NCBI GenBank assembly: GCA_002104895.1
Contig: MCFG01000256.1
Location: 1-64,000, forward strand
DNA: 64,000 nucleotides
Direction of reading: 5' to 3'
Origin: Anaeromyces robustus
Lineage: Eukaryota; Neocallimastigomycota; Neocallimastigomycetes; Neocallimastigales; Neocallimastigaceae
The notes under the pieces were generated by a model, which made no database searches, was not told where the DNA came from, and saw only the letters and a list, made by a program, of their open reading frames with translations. The first letter of the stretch is position 1. Each line of letters begins with the position of its first letter. Below are positions 1 through 9,580 of this stretch, in pieces. The position numbers and the translations under genes were made by a program.

Positions 1-1
1 T

Positions 2-382
2 GGAAATTCACCAATTTCCTGGATGTCTAAAAAGCAAAGTATCGTCGCCACATCTACCGCTGAGGCGGAATACATTAGTACCTCAGAATGCGCCAAAAAG
101 GCTCTATGGTTCAGAAACATTTTTTATGAATTATTCAACCAAAAATTCACCATCAAAATATTTACGGATAACATGGCAAGCAAAATAGCCATGGAAAACG
201 GAGAATTAAACACCAAATTAAAACATATTGCAATAAAATTCTACTTTAATAAAGACAATATTAAAAATAAAAGAATAAAATTAGAATACAAAAGGACAAA
301 TGAAATGTTAGCGGATATCTTAACAAAGGACGTAAACGGACCGAAAATGAAGAAATTTTCTGATCAAATTTTTATTAAATAA
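2..382 (+). CDS. copia-type pol C-terminus (RNase H), cut by window edge
   Basis: This is the last part of a Ty1/copia polyprotein. The reading frame is open to the first base of the window, so the ATG at 23 is internal and not a start. Visible RNase H landmarks are the AEAEY block, which holds the catalytic Glu, and TDNMASK, which holds the catalytic Asp; the usual copia tail (MLADILTKD) follows. RNase H removes the RNA strand during reverse transcription of the element. It is clearly homologous to the RNase H end of the second copia element at 1139-6300 but differs at many residues, so it is a different family member. A polypurine tract and an LTR follow directly, which fits the 3' end of an element whose body lies to the left. 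Nothing here shows whether the upstream body is intact. Confidence 0.9.
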   Translation, partial: GNSPISWMSKKQSIVATSTAEAEYISTSECAKKALWFRNIFYELFNQKFTIKIFTDNMASKIAMENGELNTKLKHIAIKFYFNKDNIKNKRIKLEYKRTNEMLADILTKDVNGPKMKKFSDQIFIK

Positions 383-460
383 TACACTTTTATTTTTATC
401 TTATTTTATTTTTATTTTATTATTATAATTTTTAACAAACTCAAATTTATTAAATTTAAG

Positions 461-670
461 TTTGAGGCGGAATGTTAACATTAGTAATAGTTTATTTTTA
501 ATTAGTAATACATTAGTAATTTACATTCTAAGAATATTCATGTAAATGTATATTAATAATACATATTAGCCACAAATTTTTGTATAAATACTTTATGGCT
601 TGATACATTTTATTCATTGTAATTACCTTTTTATTATTTTTAATAAATAAACTTTTAATAAAACATAACA
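461..670 (+). repeat. 3' LTR of the left copia element, with polypurine tract
   Basis: A polypurine tract (tttgaggcggaa, 461-472) is followed by an LTR starting TGTTA at 473 and ending TAACA at 670, a 5-bp terminal inverted repeat. The LTR contains gccacaaatttttgtataaatac, read here as gccac followed by a TATA-like tataaata, a pairing that recurs in the other copia LTRs of this window. The right end runs into a (TAAA)n array. The left LTR is outside the window. Confidence 0.75.
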
Positions 671-697
671 TAAATAAATAATAAACAAATAAACAAA

Positions 698-744
<47 letters not shown>

Positions 745-765
745 ATGAATAAATACATAAATACA

Positions 766-804
<39 letters not shown>

Positions 805-806
805 AA
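664..806. repeat. (TAAA)n array between two copia elements
   Basis: About 140 bp of nearly pure tetranucleotide repeat (aaat/taaa) with a few c and t interruptions. The second copia element is inserted at its right edge. Confidence 0.9.
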
Positions 807-809
807 AAT

Positions 810-1115
810 TATTAGAATTATGAAAAACACAAAATTAAAACTTAATAAAAATAAAACAATGAAATAATAATTTAAATATTAAAAAATAAATTAATATTGT
901 TTAAAAAATTATTACATTGTCTAATAAATTAAATTCATTGTTTTTAAAATACATTAAATTTCATTGTCTAAAATTTTATATTGTTCTATTATCAAGCCAC
1001 AATTTGTATAAATAGCAATTTATTTTTCCAAAATTTTTTTTTCTTTAGTTAACTCAATTATTAAATTATTATAATAAATAAAATTATTATAAATATAAAT
1101 ATTCTTCGTCTTTTA
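810..1115 (+). repeat. 5' LTR of the complete copia element
   Basis: Starts tattagaatt and ends cttcgtctttta. It carries aagccacaatttgtataaat, with a TATA-like tataaata about 100 bp before the LTR end, the likely element promoter. It matches the 3' LTR at 6322-6629 except for a 2-bp indel. Confidence 0.88.
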
Positions 1116-1135
1116 GATTAAGAGTCTCATTGCGC
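1115..1135 (+). other. primer-binding site complementary to the tRNA-Lys(CUU) anticodon arm
   Basis: Directly after the 5' LTR lies agattaagagtctcattgc. Its complement reads gcaatgagactcttaatct, which contains the anticodon-arm core of eukaryotic tRNA-Lys(CUU) (gactcttaatc). An internal, anticodon-arm match instead of a match to the tRNA 3' end is the arrangement of Drosophila copia, which is primed by a 5' half of initiator tRNA-Met. The tRNA identity rests on recall of the conserved tRNA-Lys sequence, not on a search. Confidence 0.65.
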
Positions 1136-4100
1136 AAAATGAAGGATACTACAAAATTGCTACCAGAAGAACGTCTTAATGATACTAACTTCGAGTCATG
1201 GGAATTCCTCATTCAAAATATTCTTGGATCCTATAAAGTTTTAAAGTTTATTAAAACCGATGTTGTAAAAGAAATAACCATTAAACTTGATGAAGCTAAG
1301 AAGTCTAAAAATCCGGATAAGAAGATTATTGAAGACCTAGAAAACCAACTTAATGAAGCAGAAGCGAATAATGCGCTAGCTACCACCATCATTAGTACTA
1401 ATGTCTCTTTTGAAGTGATTGAAAAGATCAAAGGTTTGAAATCTGCTCATGCCATTATGGATAAGTTAACCATTCTATATGGTAAAAGGAAATCTACTGA
1501 TGTCCAATACTGGATGAAAAAACTGGTGTCTACAAAGGCAAAAACTGTAGCTGATTGTAAAGGCAAAATCTCTGAACTTCAGGAAATTTTCGAGAAACTA
1601 GAAGAATTAAATGTAAAACTTAGTAATTTAGAAAGAATTAAATATCTTTTTTCATCATTCCCAAAACCCTTACAAGATAGACTATTCCCTACTTGCAATG
1701 ATGAAGTTAAAGACTTTATCACCTTAGCAACAAATCAGATTGACTTTTTATTATACATTAAAAATTCCTCAAATATCAATTTTAACTATACTAGTGAAGA
1801 TAAAGAAGACCTAATGGACATTGATAATTTAAGCAGCATCAATTCAGTTGAAAGAGGATCAGCTTATTCATTAAAGAATAAATCCTGTTTCATTTGTAAA
1901 TCACATGCCCATCTACTTGAAAATTGTCCATACAATACTTATAACAAAAACAAGAAAGTTAGCAAGGATAAAAGATATCATAACAATAACAAATACAGGA
2001 AACCCATTAATAATAGCAAAAGAAAAGGTTATAAAGAAAATCAAACTAGAAGAGAAAACAAATCAATAAGCAACATTCAATATGAAGAATATCAACTACC
2101 TAAAGAAGAAATTTCTTTTGAGGATTTAGAATCTGAATACCATATGAATAGCATCGAAACATTTGAGGAAATAAACAATAAGCAAAAATCCCAAGACCTA
2201 TTAAATATATCTTCGGCCAACAACATAAATGAGAGAAAAACAATTTGGACTTTTGACACTGGAGCTTCTGAGCACATAACAAATGACAGAAGTATTCTGG
2301 AAGACTACCAAGAAGGAAAAATAATCTTGAAGTGTGCAAACAATTCCCTTTGTGAATTTGATGGAAAGGGAAAATATACTGCTATTCTTAATGGGCACAC
2401 TATAAAATTAGAAAATGTTCTATATTCTAAAAATGTAAATAAAAATTTACTCAGTGGTATAAAATTAACAAGAAATGGAATGATATGCAATTTAAAAGCT
2501 AAAAAGGGAAAAGCATATCTTACATTAAAACTAAAAGAAAACAATAAAACAATTAATTTAGGTACTTTTAACTCAGACACTAATAATATTATCCATATAC
2601 TATTGAACAATTATGTACTCAATTATACAATGGATAATATATCAAAAGATAAAGAAGAAGAAATATATATTGATGATCAGTCCAGATTATTATGGCATAA
2701 AAGATTAGGACATTATTACCATGACAATATCAATAAATACTTAGAGCTACACAACATAAAACCGATAAAGTGTTTCGATTGCAATGTTGCAAAACTCAAT
2801 AAGAAAACTCATAAGGGCCAACCTCCAAGAGCTACTGAAATTTTGGAAACTATACATTCCGACGTGATTGGCCCAATAAATCCCATGTCATTCACTGAAA
2901 AAAGATTTATATTAACATTCATAGATGAGTATAGCAGGAAAAGTTGGATCTTCTTAATAGATGATAAGAAGAAAATTGCTAAAATAACAATCAATTTCTT
3001 TACATTCTTAAAAACCCAATATAAACATAAAATTAGAAAATTCCACACAGACCATGATACGGAATACAACAACAAGAAAATATTGCAATATTGTGATAAT
3101 CATGGAATTATGAAAACTTTCTCGCCCCCTTATAGCCCTCAAAACAACGGCCTGGCTGAAAGATTTAACTACACAATTGTAAGCTGTGCAAGAACATTAC
3201 TCCGCAGCGCTCAAATGAGCATAGAATTCTGGGACTACGCGGTAAACTACGCCTGTATGTTATACAACATTACTCCACATAAAGGAATAGGAAATAAGAT
3301 TCCAAATGAAGTATTTTATAACAAAAAGGTCGATTTATCAAAAATAAAAGTTTTCGGATGCCGTGCTTCTTATAAAGACTTTTCTCAACGAAATGGAAAA
3401 TTTGGATCAAGAGGAATTGATGGAGCTTTTCTTGGATTTAATAAAGAATCACATTGTTTCATCATCATGGACTTAAATGATCTTAGTATTCATTTAGTAA
3501 ATGATGCAACATTTGATGAATATACACCTTCTGGACTAAGAGTTAAAAATCTTGAAATTGATAAGTATAAAAATATTTTAAATAATGATAATTATATATA
3601 TGAATTTGACTTTATTAATAAAGAAAGATTGACTAATAATAGCAATATTCCTGATCATACCTTGTATGATGAATCAAACAATAAAAATAGCAATGAAAAA
3701 GAAAACATTACAAATAATTCTGCGAAAAATGATTCTATAAATCAAAACGATGATTCAAATATTTACAACAATACGAATAATAATGTTAAAGATCCATCGC
3801 CAAATGAAACATTTAATTTAGACTTTAATAAATATTCTAAAAGAAAATACTCAATAGATAATGATTCCAATTTCGATTCCGACACCATTTTATCAACATC
3901 TAAAAGAATAAAAAATAATATTTCTTTATCAAAATCAATCCCAAGTAAACATATTTTAAAAACATCAGAAAAGAAAGAAATTAAAAAACAAAAGCAATCG
4001 TTTAATGAACCAATGAAACGAAAAAATACTTTTGAAGATTCAAATTCTAATAAAAAACTAAAACCATCACTTAACTACTCTATGAAACGACCAAGTAAAT

Positions 4101-5481
4101 TCGAAGATTCAAAAATCATTAAAAAACAGAAACCAACAGTTAACAGCATTGAAATATCCAAATGTAATAAAAAACAAGATGAAATACCAGTTACATATAA
4201 ACAAGCTATTACATGCAATGACAATAAAAAATGGAAAAAGGCTATGAATTCTGAATTACACAACTTTTACGACAGCCAAACCATGACTTTTGTTGAAGAG
4301 ATTCCTCAAGATGTTGAGCCTACACCCACCAAATGGGTTTACAGTATAAAAACCGATGGTCAAGGCAATAAATTAAAATACAAGGCCCGTCTAGTTGCTC
4401 GTGGATTTACTCAGAAAAAGGGCATTGATTACGATTTAACTTATTCTCCCACTCTTAGCTTAGACAGTCTAAAATTGATTATTGCACTTGCTTCGAAATT
4501 TCACTGGGATCTTATGCAACTAGACATAAAATCTGCTTACCTTAACGCTCCCTTGGACAAGAATATATATGTCACCATTCCACCTGGTGATATTAACTAT
4601 GGCAAAGGATTTTGGCTTCTTAGGAAAGCTTTATACGGCTTGAAACAATCAGGTCGTCAATGGAATATCCACTTCACCAACTTTCTCACAAATAATGGTT
4701 TTACTCAATTAAAATCAGAACCATGTATTTTTGTAAAAAAGGAGGGAGGAAAAGCTACGTGTATAATAGGTGTCTACGTGGATGATTTGTTAATAACAGG
4801 TATAAAATATTGTATAAATAAACTTATTAAAAGTATTAAGAAAAATTTTAAAGTATCAAAATGCAGTAAAGCAGATTATATTTTAGGTATTAACATAGAA
4901 AAAGAAAATTCAAATTATTCAATATCACAAACTTATTTTATAAATAGTTTATTACAAAAATACAATGTAAATAATATAAGAAAAGCGAAAACTCCTTGTT
5001 CAACAATAACAAGTTCACAGAAAAACGATATTCAATTTGATAGAACAACATTTAAGAGTGCCATTGGATCATTGATTTATCTTTCAAGATGTACCCGCCC
5101 TGATATTACGTTTGCAGTTGGAAAAGTAGCCAGAAATTCTGAAAAACCTACGATTGCTGACTGGAAAATGGTAATTAATATATTAAAATATTTAAACTAT
5201 ACTAAAAATTATAAAATAACATATAAAGGACAAGGGGAAATTAAAGCGTATACAGATTCAGACTTTGCCGGTGATCCAAAGGATCGAAAATCTACTTCAG
5301 GATACATTATTCTTATGGAAAATGACTCTATTTGTTGGCAATCCAAGAAACAGACCGTGGTTGCAACATCCGCCGCTGAAGCCGAATATATTGCTACCGC
5401 TGAATGCACAAAGAAAGTTTTATGGATAAGGAATATACTGTTTGAACTATTCAGACTAAATAAACCAATAAAAATACTAAC

Positions 5482-6078
5482 TGTAACAATCCTAATGGGA
5501 TAAGATTGTCTTTTGTTTTGTAACACAATAGGTTCGTAATAATATTTATAAGTAATTGAATTTGTTTTTTGAGATCTTGTTTTATTAATTTATTAAATTA
5601 TTAAAATATTATTTATTAACAATTAGTAATGTAATATTTCAAATTACTTATAAACTAATTAGTTAATAAAAGTGCGATTTTAAAAAATATTTTCTTTGTA
5701 AAATTTTACACCTATTTATAGTTTTTTCGGAAAAATAGTTTTAAAAATAAAAGTATATAAAAAATAATGAAAAATGCTAGAAACTTAGATTTTTCGATTG
5801 AAAATGAATCTTATAGAAAAATAAAGAAATATTATAAAATTTTTTCTTAAAGTTTCTAATTTTATTCCATGCAATTCTATGAAGAAATACAGAAATAAAA
5901 TACAGAAACAAATACAGAATAAAATACAGAAATTTGTAATTAAATTTTAAAATAAAAATTTTTTTTTTTATAAAATTTGGAACTAGTGTGGGTCGAACCC
6001 AGAGCGTTTGCCCTGATGGTCCTAGTGACTAACCACTAGGCCATGGTTACTATTTTACTAATTCTAGGATTCGTTACA
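5482..6078 (-). mobile_element. 597-bp inserted element with inverted termini and an internal tRNA-like Pol III promoter
   Basis: The insertion is bounded by direct repeats ctaac (5477-5481 and 6079-6083) inside the copia RNase H gene. It begins TGTAACaATCCTA and ends in the inverted form TAGGATTCGTTACA, so the ends are imperfect inverted repeats of about 13 bp. On the minus strand a tRNA-like region (5979-6050) is followed by an AT-rich tail of about 490 bp with the run ctgtatttt repeated several times. No protein is encoded. It could be a tRNA-derived SINE with unusual ends, a solo LTR of a Cassandra-like TRIM, or a non-autonomous DNA element of the Ginger type (TGTNR ends, 4-5 bp TSD). Confidence 0.8.
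5979..6050 (-). ncRNA. tRNA-like Pol III promoter module (not a functional tRNA)
   Basis: Read on the minus strand, a box A (TGGCCTAGTGG, 6043-6033) and a box B (GGTTCGACCC, 5999-5990) are about 44 nt apart, the normal tRNA spacing. The D arm is replaced by a 7-bp hairpin (CCTAGTG/CACTAGG) and the acceptor strands pair poorly, so this is a tRNA-derived promoter and not a working tRNA. No isotype can be assigned. Confidence 0.7.
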
Positions 6079-6321
6079 CTAACAGACAATTTGGCCAGTA
6101 AAACAACAATAGAGAATGGTGAACTCAATAACAAACTAAAACATATAGAAATAAAATTTCATTTTAATAAAGATAATATCAGAAATAATAAAGTAAAATT
6201 AGAATACATCAATACTGAGAAAATGTTAGCAGATCCGCTAACGAAAGATATCAACGGTCCGCGTATGACTAAATTTACAGACCAAATTTTTAATAAATAA
6301 ACATTCTGGTCTGAAGGGGAA

Positions 6322-6629
6322 TATTAGAATTATGAAAAACACAAAATTAAAACTTAATAAAAATAAAACAATGAAATAATAATTTAAATATTAAAAAATA
6401 AATTATTATATTGTTTAAAAAATTATTACATTGTCTAATAAATTAAATTCATTGTTTTTAAAATACATTAAATTTCATTGTCTAAAATTTTATATTGTTC
6501 TATTATCAAGCCACAATTTGTATAAATAGCAATTTATTTTTCCAAAATTTTTTTTTCTTTAGTTAACTCAATTATTAAATTATTATAATAAATAAAATTA
6601 TTATAAATATAAATATTCTTCGTCTTTTA
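6322..6629 (+). repeat. 3' LTR of the complete copia element
   Basis: Begins tattagaatt after the polypurine tract ctgaaggggaa (6311-6321) and ends cttcgtctttta, followed by the aaaat target duplication. The sequence equals the 5' LTR apart from 2 bp. Confidence 0.88.
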
Positions 6630-7249
6630 AAAATAGTTAATAATAAATAATAAATAATTATAGTTAATAATAATAATAAATAATTATAGTTAATAATAAT
6701 AATAAATAATAAATAATTATAGTTAATGATAATAATAAATAATAAAAAATAATAGTTAATAATATGATATGTAATAATAATTTTAGAGAAAAAATTATAA
6801 AAATAAGAAAAAAAAAAAGAATAAATAGCAAACAAAAAATTTAACGTTAAAATAAAATAAAAAAAAAGGAAATGTAGATTTAAACTAATTTAAATAATAT
6901 TTATTATAACAAAAAATATTATAATCTGTAATGAAAGAATATATAAAAACTTTGTTGAATATATATAAATATATATTTATATTGAATTTTTTTTATATAA
7001 ATTTATATTTTATAATTTTTTCTATTATGTATAATGATTAAATATTATATATATTATATATTTTATATATTTATTGACTGATTCATTTTTTTTATCATAT
7101 ATATTTATATAACATTTATATAACAGAAACAAATATATATATATAAATAGATAGATTATATATTTTTAATATAATTCTATTCAAAAAAAAAAAAAAAAAA
7201 AGAAAATAGCATATTCTTTTAATAATTCAACATTTTATTTTTATTATAG
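6630..7249. other. AT-rich spacer, no gene seen
   Basis: Repeats of the type aataataataaataattatagtta (6632-6760) give way to A/T-rich DNA. A block at about 6890-7000 (atgaaagaatatataaaaactttgttgaata) recurs in altered form near 7975-8030 and belongs to the following repeat array. Confidence 0.7.
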
Positions 7250-8850
7250 GGAAAAAAAAGTATAAAATAATCTATATGGGGAGAATGAGAGAGAGAATAC
7301 ATCTGTTCTATTCTATTAACTAAAAAATAATAAATAACTATATAATATATTTTATTATATAGTTAATAAAATAATGAAAATAACAAAATGAACAATGAAT
7401 AATAGTAATTATTACAATAAAAATATCGATATAGTAAAAAAAATAATAATTTTTACAATGACAATGATTATATATATATTAAAAAAAATAATAGTTCCTA
7501 TAATGAAGATATAATAATAAACAAAAAAAAATTTAACTAAAATATGATATGTATAGAAGTTTCAAGATATATATTAAAAATAATACATCCAAAAATTAAT
7601 TTTGGGTAATAATTTTTATAATAAATAAAAAATTAGAATTCTTATATTTGAAAAATTAAAATTAAAAAAAAAATGAATATATCTATTAAAATTAAATATA
7701 TCTATATAAAAAAATAATATTATATAGTTATTTATTATTTTATAGTTAATAGAATAGAGTAGAATAAAATAGATGTATTTTCTCTCTCTTTCTCTCCCTT
7801 CCCATGTAGGATATATTATACTTTTTTTTTCATGATTAAAATATATATAAAATATATATATAAATTATATTATTATATATATATATTTTATAATATATAT
7901 ATATTGTTAGTACTTACGACTGATATGATTTGATTTTATAATATATATAATATAATAATAAATATTTTAATTTATAATGAAAAAGTATATAACTTGTTGA
8001 ATATATATATTTATATATATTTATATTTTTATTTTAATTTTTAATTTTATAATCTTTATAATTTTTTTTATTTATAAATTTATATATTATATTTTCTTTT
8101 TTTCTTTTTTTTTTTTTTTTTTAATTTTTTCTAAGTATTATGAACTTTTAACATATATATTATAAAATCAAATATCATACCAGTCGTTGTAGGTACTAAC
8201 AATATAACAACATATATAATAAAATATATATATATAATAATATTATATATATTTTTTTAAACAGGAAAAAAGTATAATATATCCTACATGGGAAGGGAAA
8301 GAAAGAAAGAGAGAATACATCTATTCTATTCTATTAACTATAAAATAATAAATAACTATAAAATAATATATTTTTATATATATATAGATATATTTTATTA
8401 TAATAGATATATTCACTTTTTTTGACATATATCTTATAAAATCAAATATCATATCGGTCGTTGTAGGTACTAACAATATACATATATAGTAATATGTATA
8501 TATAATAATATAATATATATTTTTTTAAACAGAAAAAAAGTATAATATATCCTACATGGGAAGGGAAAGAAAGAGAGAGAAAATACATCTATTTTATTCT
8601 ACTCTATTCTATTAACTATACAATAATAAATTACTTTATAATATTATTTTTTTTTTATGTATATATAGATATATTTTATAAATATATAGATATATTTTAT
8701 TATAATAGATATATTCACTTTTTTTAACATATATCTTATAAAATCAAATATCATACCAGTCGTTGTAGGTACTAACAACATACAACATATATAATATATA
8801 TATATATATAATATAATATATATTATTTTCAAATATGATACTCTTTCTTT
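7250..8850. repeat. array of 275-300 bp AT-rich units, with one inverted unit
   Basis: The motif gtcgttgtaggtactaac begins at 8183, 8457 and 8759, giving unit lengths of 274 and 302 bp. Each unit also holds catgggaagggaaagaaag followed by agagaatacatctattctattctattaac. An inverted unit lies at about 7725-7925 (ttgttagtacttacgac on the plus strand), and a partial direct unit at 7250-7345 (atggggagaatgagagag). No coding sequence is visible. It may be a satellite-like array or nested non-autonomous elements. Confidence 0.75.
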
Positions 8851-9531
8851 TACTAATATTAATGTGTTTTTTAAAAATACATTATTATAAAAAAATATAT
8901 CTATAAAAAAAAACTAATCAATTTTTTTTAACATATACTTATAGAAAGAAAAAAAAGAAAGAGATTTGATAATTTGATAATAAAGTATATTAATGTTATA
9001 TTTTTTTAAATATATTTTTATTAAAATAGTCCCATACACATATATACAATAGCCAAATCTAACATAGTGTAAAATAGTCTCTATACACAACACCGTACCA
9101 CAACATAATTATGACAATATAATAATTAATTATATAAATTATATATAAAAATATCTATTAAAAAATAAAAAAAAAAAAAGAACAACAACCTCTACGCATA
9201 AAAATATTTTATTTTTTATTCTGTAAAAAGAAAAAAATCAATTCTTTTTTTTTTTTTTTATTTGATTTGATTGATTAATTAAAAGTTATGTAATATTAAT
9301 AATAAAAATTATTCCTTTTTTTATTTTTTTTTTATTGAATTTTGTCTAATTTTTTTCATAATGTATAATTACACATATTTTTTAATTTAATTTTTTTAAT
9401 TTAACTTTTATTTATTTATTTTTTTTTTATTTATTTTTTTTTTATTTATTTTTTTTATTTATTTATTTATTTTTGTTAAAAAAAAAAAGTTTTTTTTTTT
9501 CATTTAATAATTATTACTCATTATGACAAGG

Positions 9532-9580
<49 letters not shown>

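Larger units (their letters stand above)
1139..6300 (+). pseudogene. copia gag-pol polyprotein, disrupted by an insertion
   Basis: The start is the ATG at 1139 (MKDTTKLLPEERL), four bases past the primer-binding site. The frame is open to the insertion at 5482 and resumes after it (about 6079-6300). Parts in order: a UBN2-type Gag at residues about 1-230; a zinc knuckle C-x2-C-x4-H-x4-C near residue 250; aspartic protease WTFDTGASEH near 370; the GAG-pre-integrase block LWHKRLGH; an integrase core with D (HSDVIGP), D (HTDHDTEY) and E (LAERF); a long low-complexity Asn/Lys-rich linker; reverse transcriptase ending in the YVDD box near residue 1210; and RNase H with TDSDFAG and AEAEY. The insertion separates the final catalytic RNase H Asp (TDNLAS) from the rest and adds an early stop at 5501. 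The remainder has no other visible break, so this copy was probably functional until hit. Confidence 0.92.
810..6629 (+). mobile_element. complete Ty1/copia retrotransposon, interrupted by a secondary insertion
   Basis: Two near-identical LTRs (810-1115 and 6322-6629) flank one gag-pol frame with the order Gag, protease, integrase, reverse transcriptase, RNase H, which defines the Copia (Pseudoviridae-like) superfamily. A direct repeat aaaat lies immediately outside both ends (805-809 and 6630-6634) and is the target-site duplication. The only LTR difference I see is a 2-bp indel near 890 and 6413, so the insertion is young. A 597-bp element later inserted into the RNase H region (5482-6078). 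The element sits in a (TAAA)n array beside another copia end. Its own termini read TA...TA rather than TG...CA. Confidence 0.92.

Noticed and set aside
528-830. 100-codon minus-strand frame of Phe/Leu/Ile/Tyr repeats
   Set aside because: It is the translation of a (TAAA)n array; any frame through such an array stays open.
1231-3075. Several minus-strand frames under the copia gene
   Set aside because: They are shadows of the well-supported gag-pol frame on the plus strand.
5979-6050. Functional tRNA gene
   Set aside because: Box A and B are good, but the D arm is a single 7-bp hairpin and the acceptor strands do not pair; it lies within an inserted element.
8644-8832. 62-codon minus-strand frame
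   Set aside because: Made only of Ile/Tyr/Lys from (AT)n runs within the 275-300 bp array.
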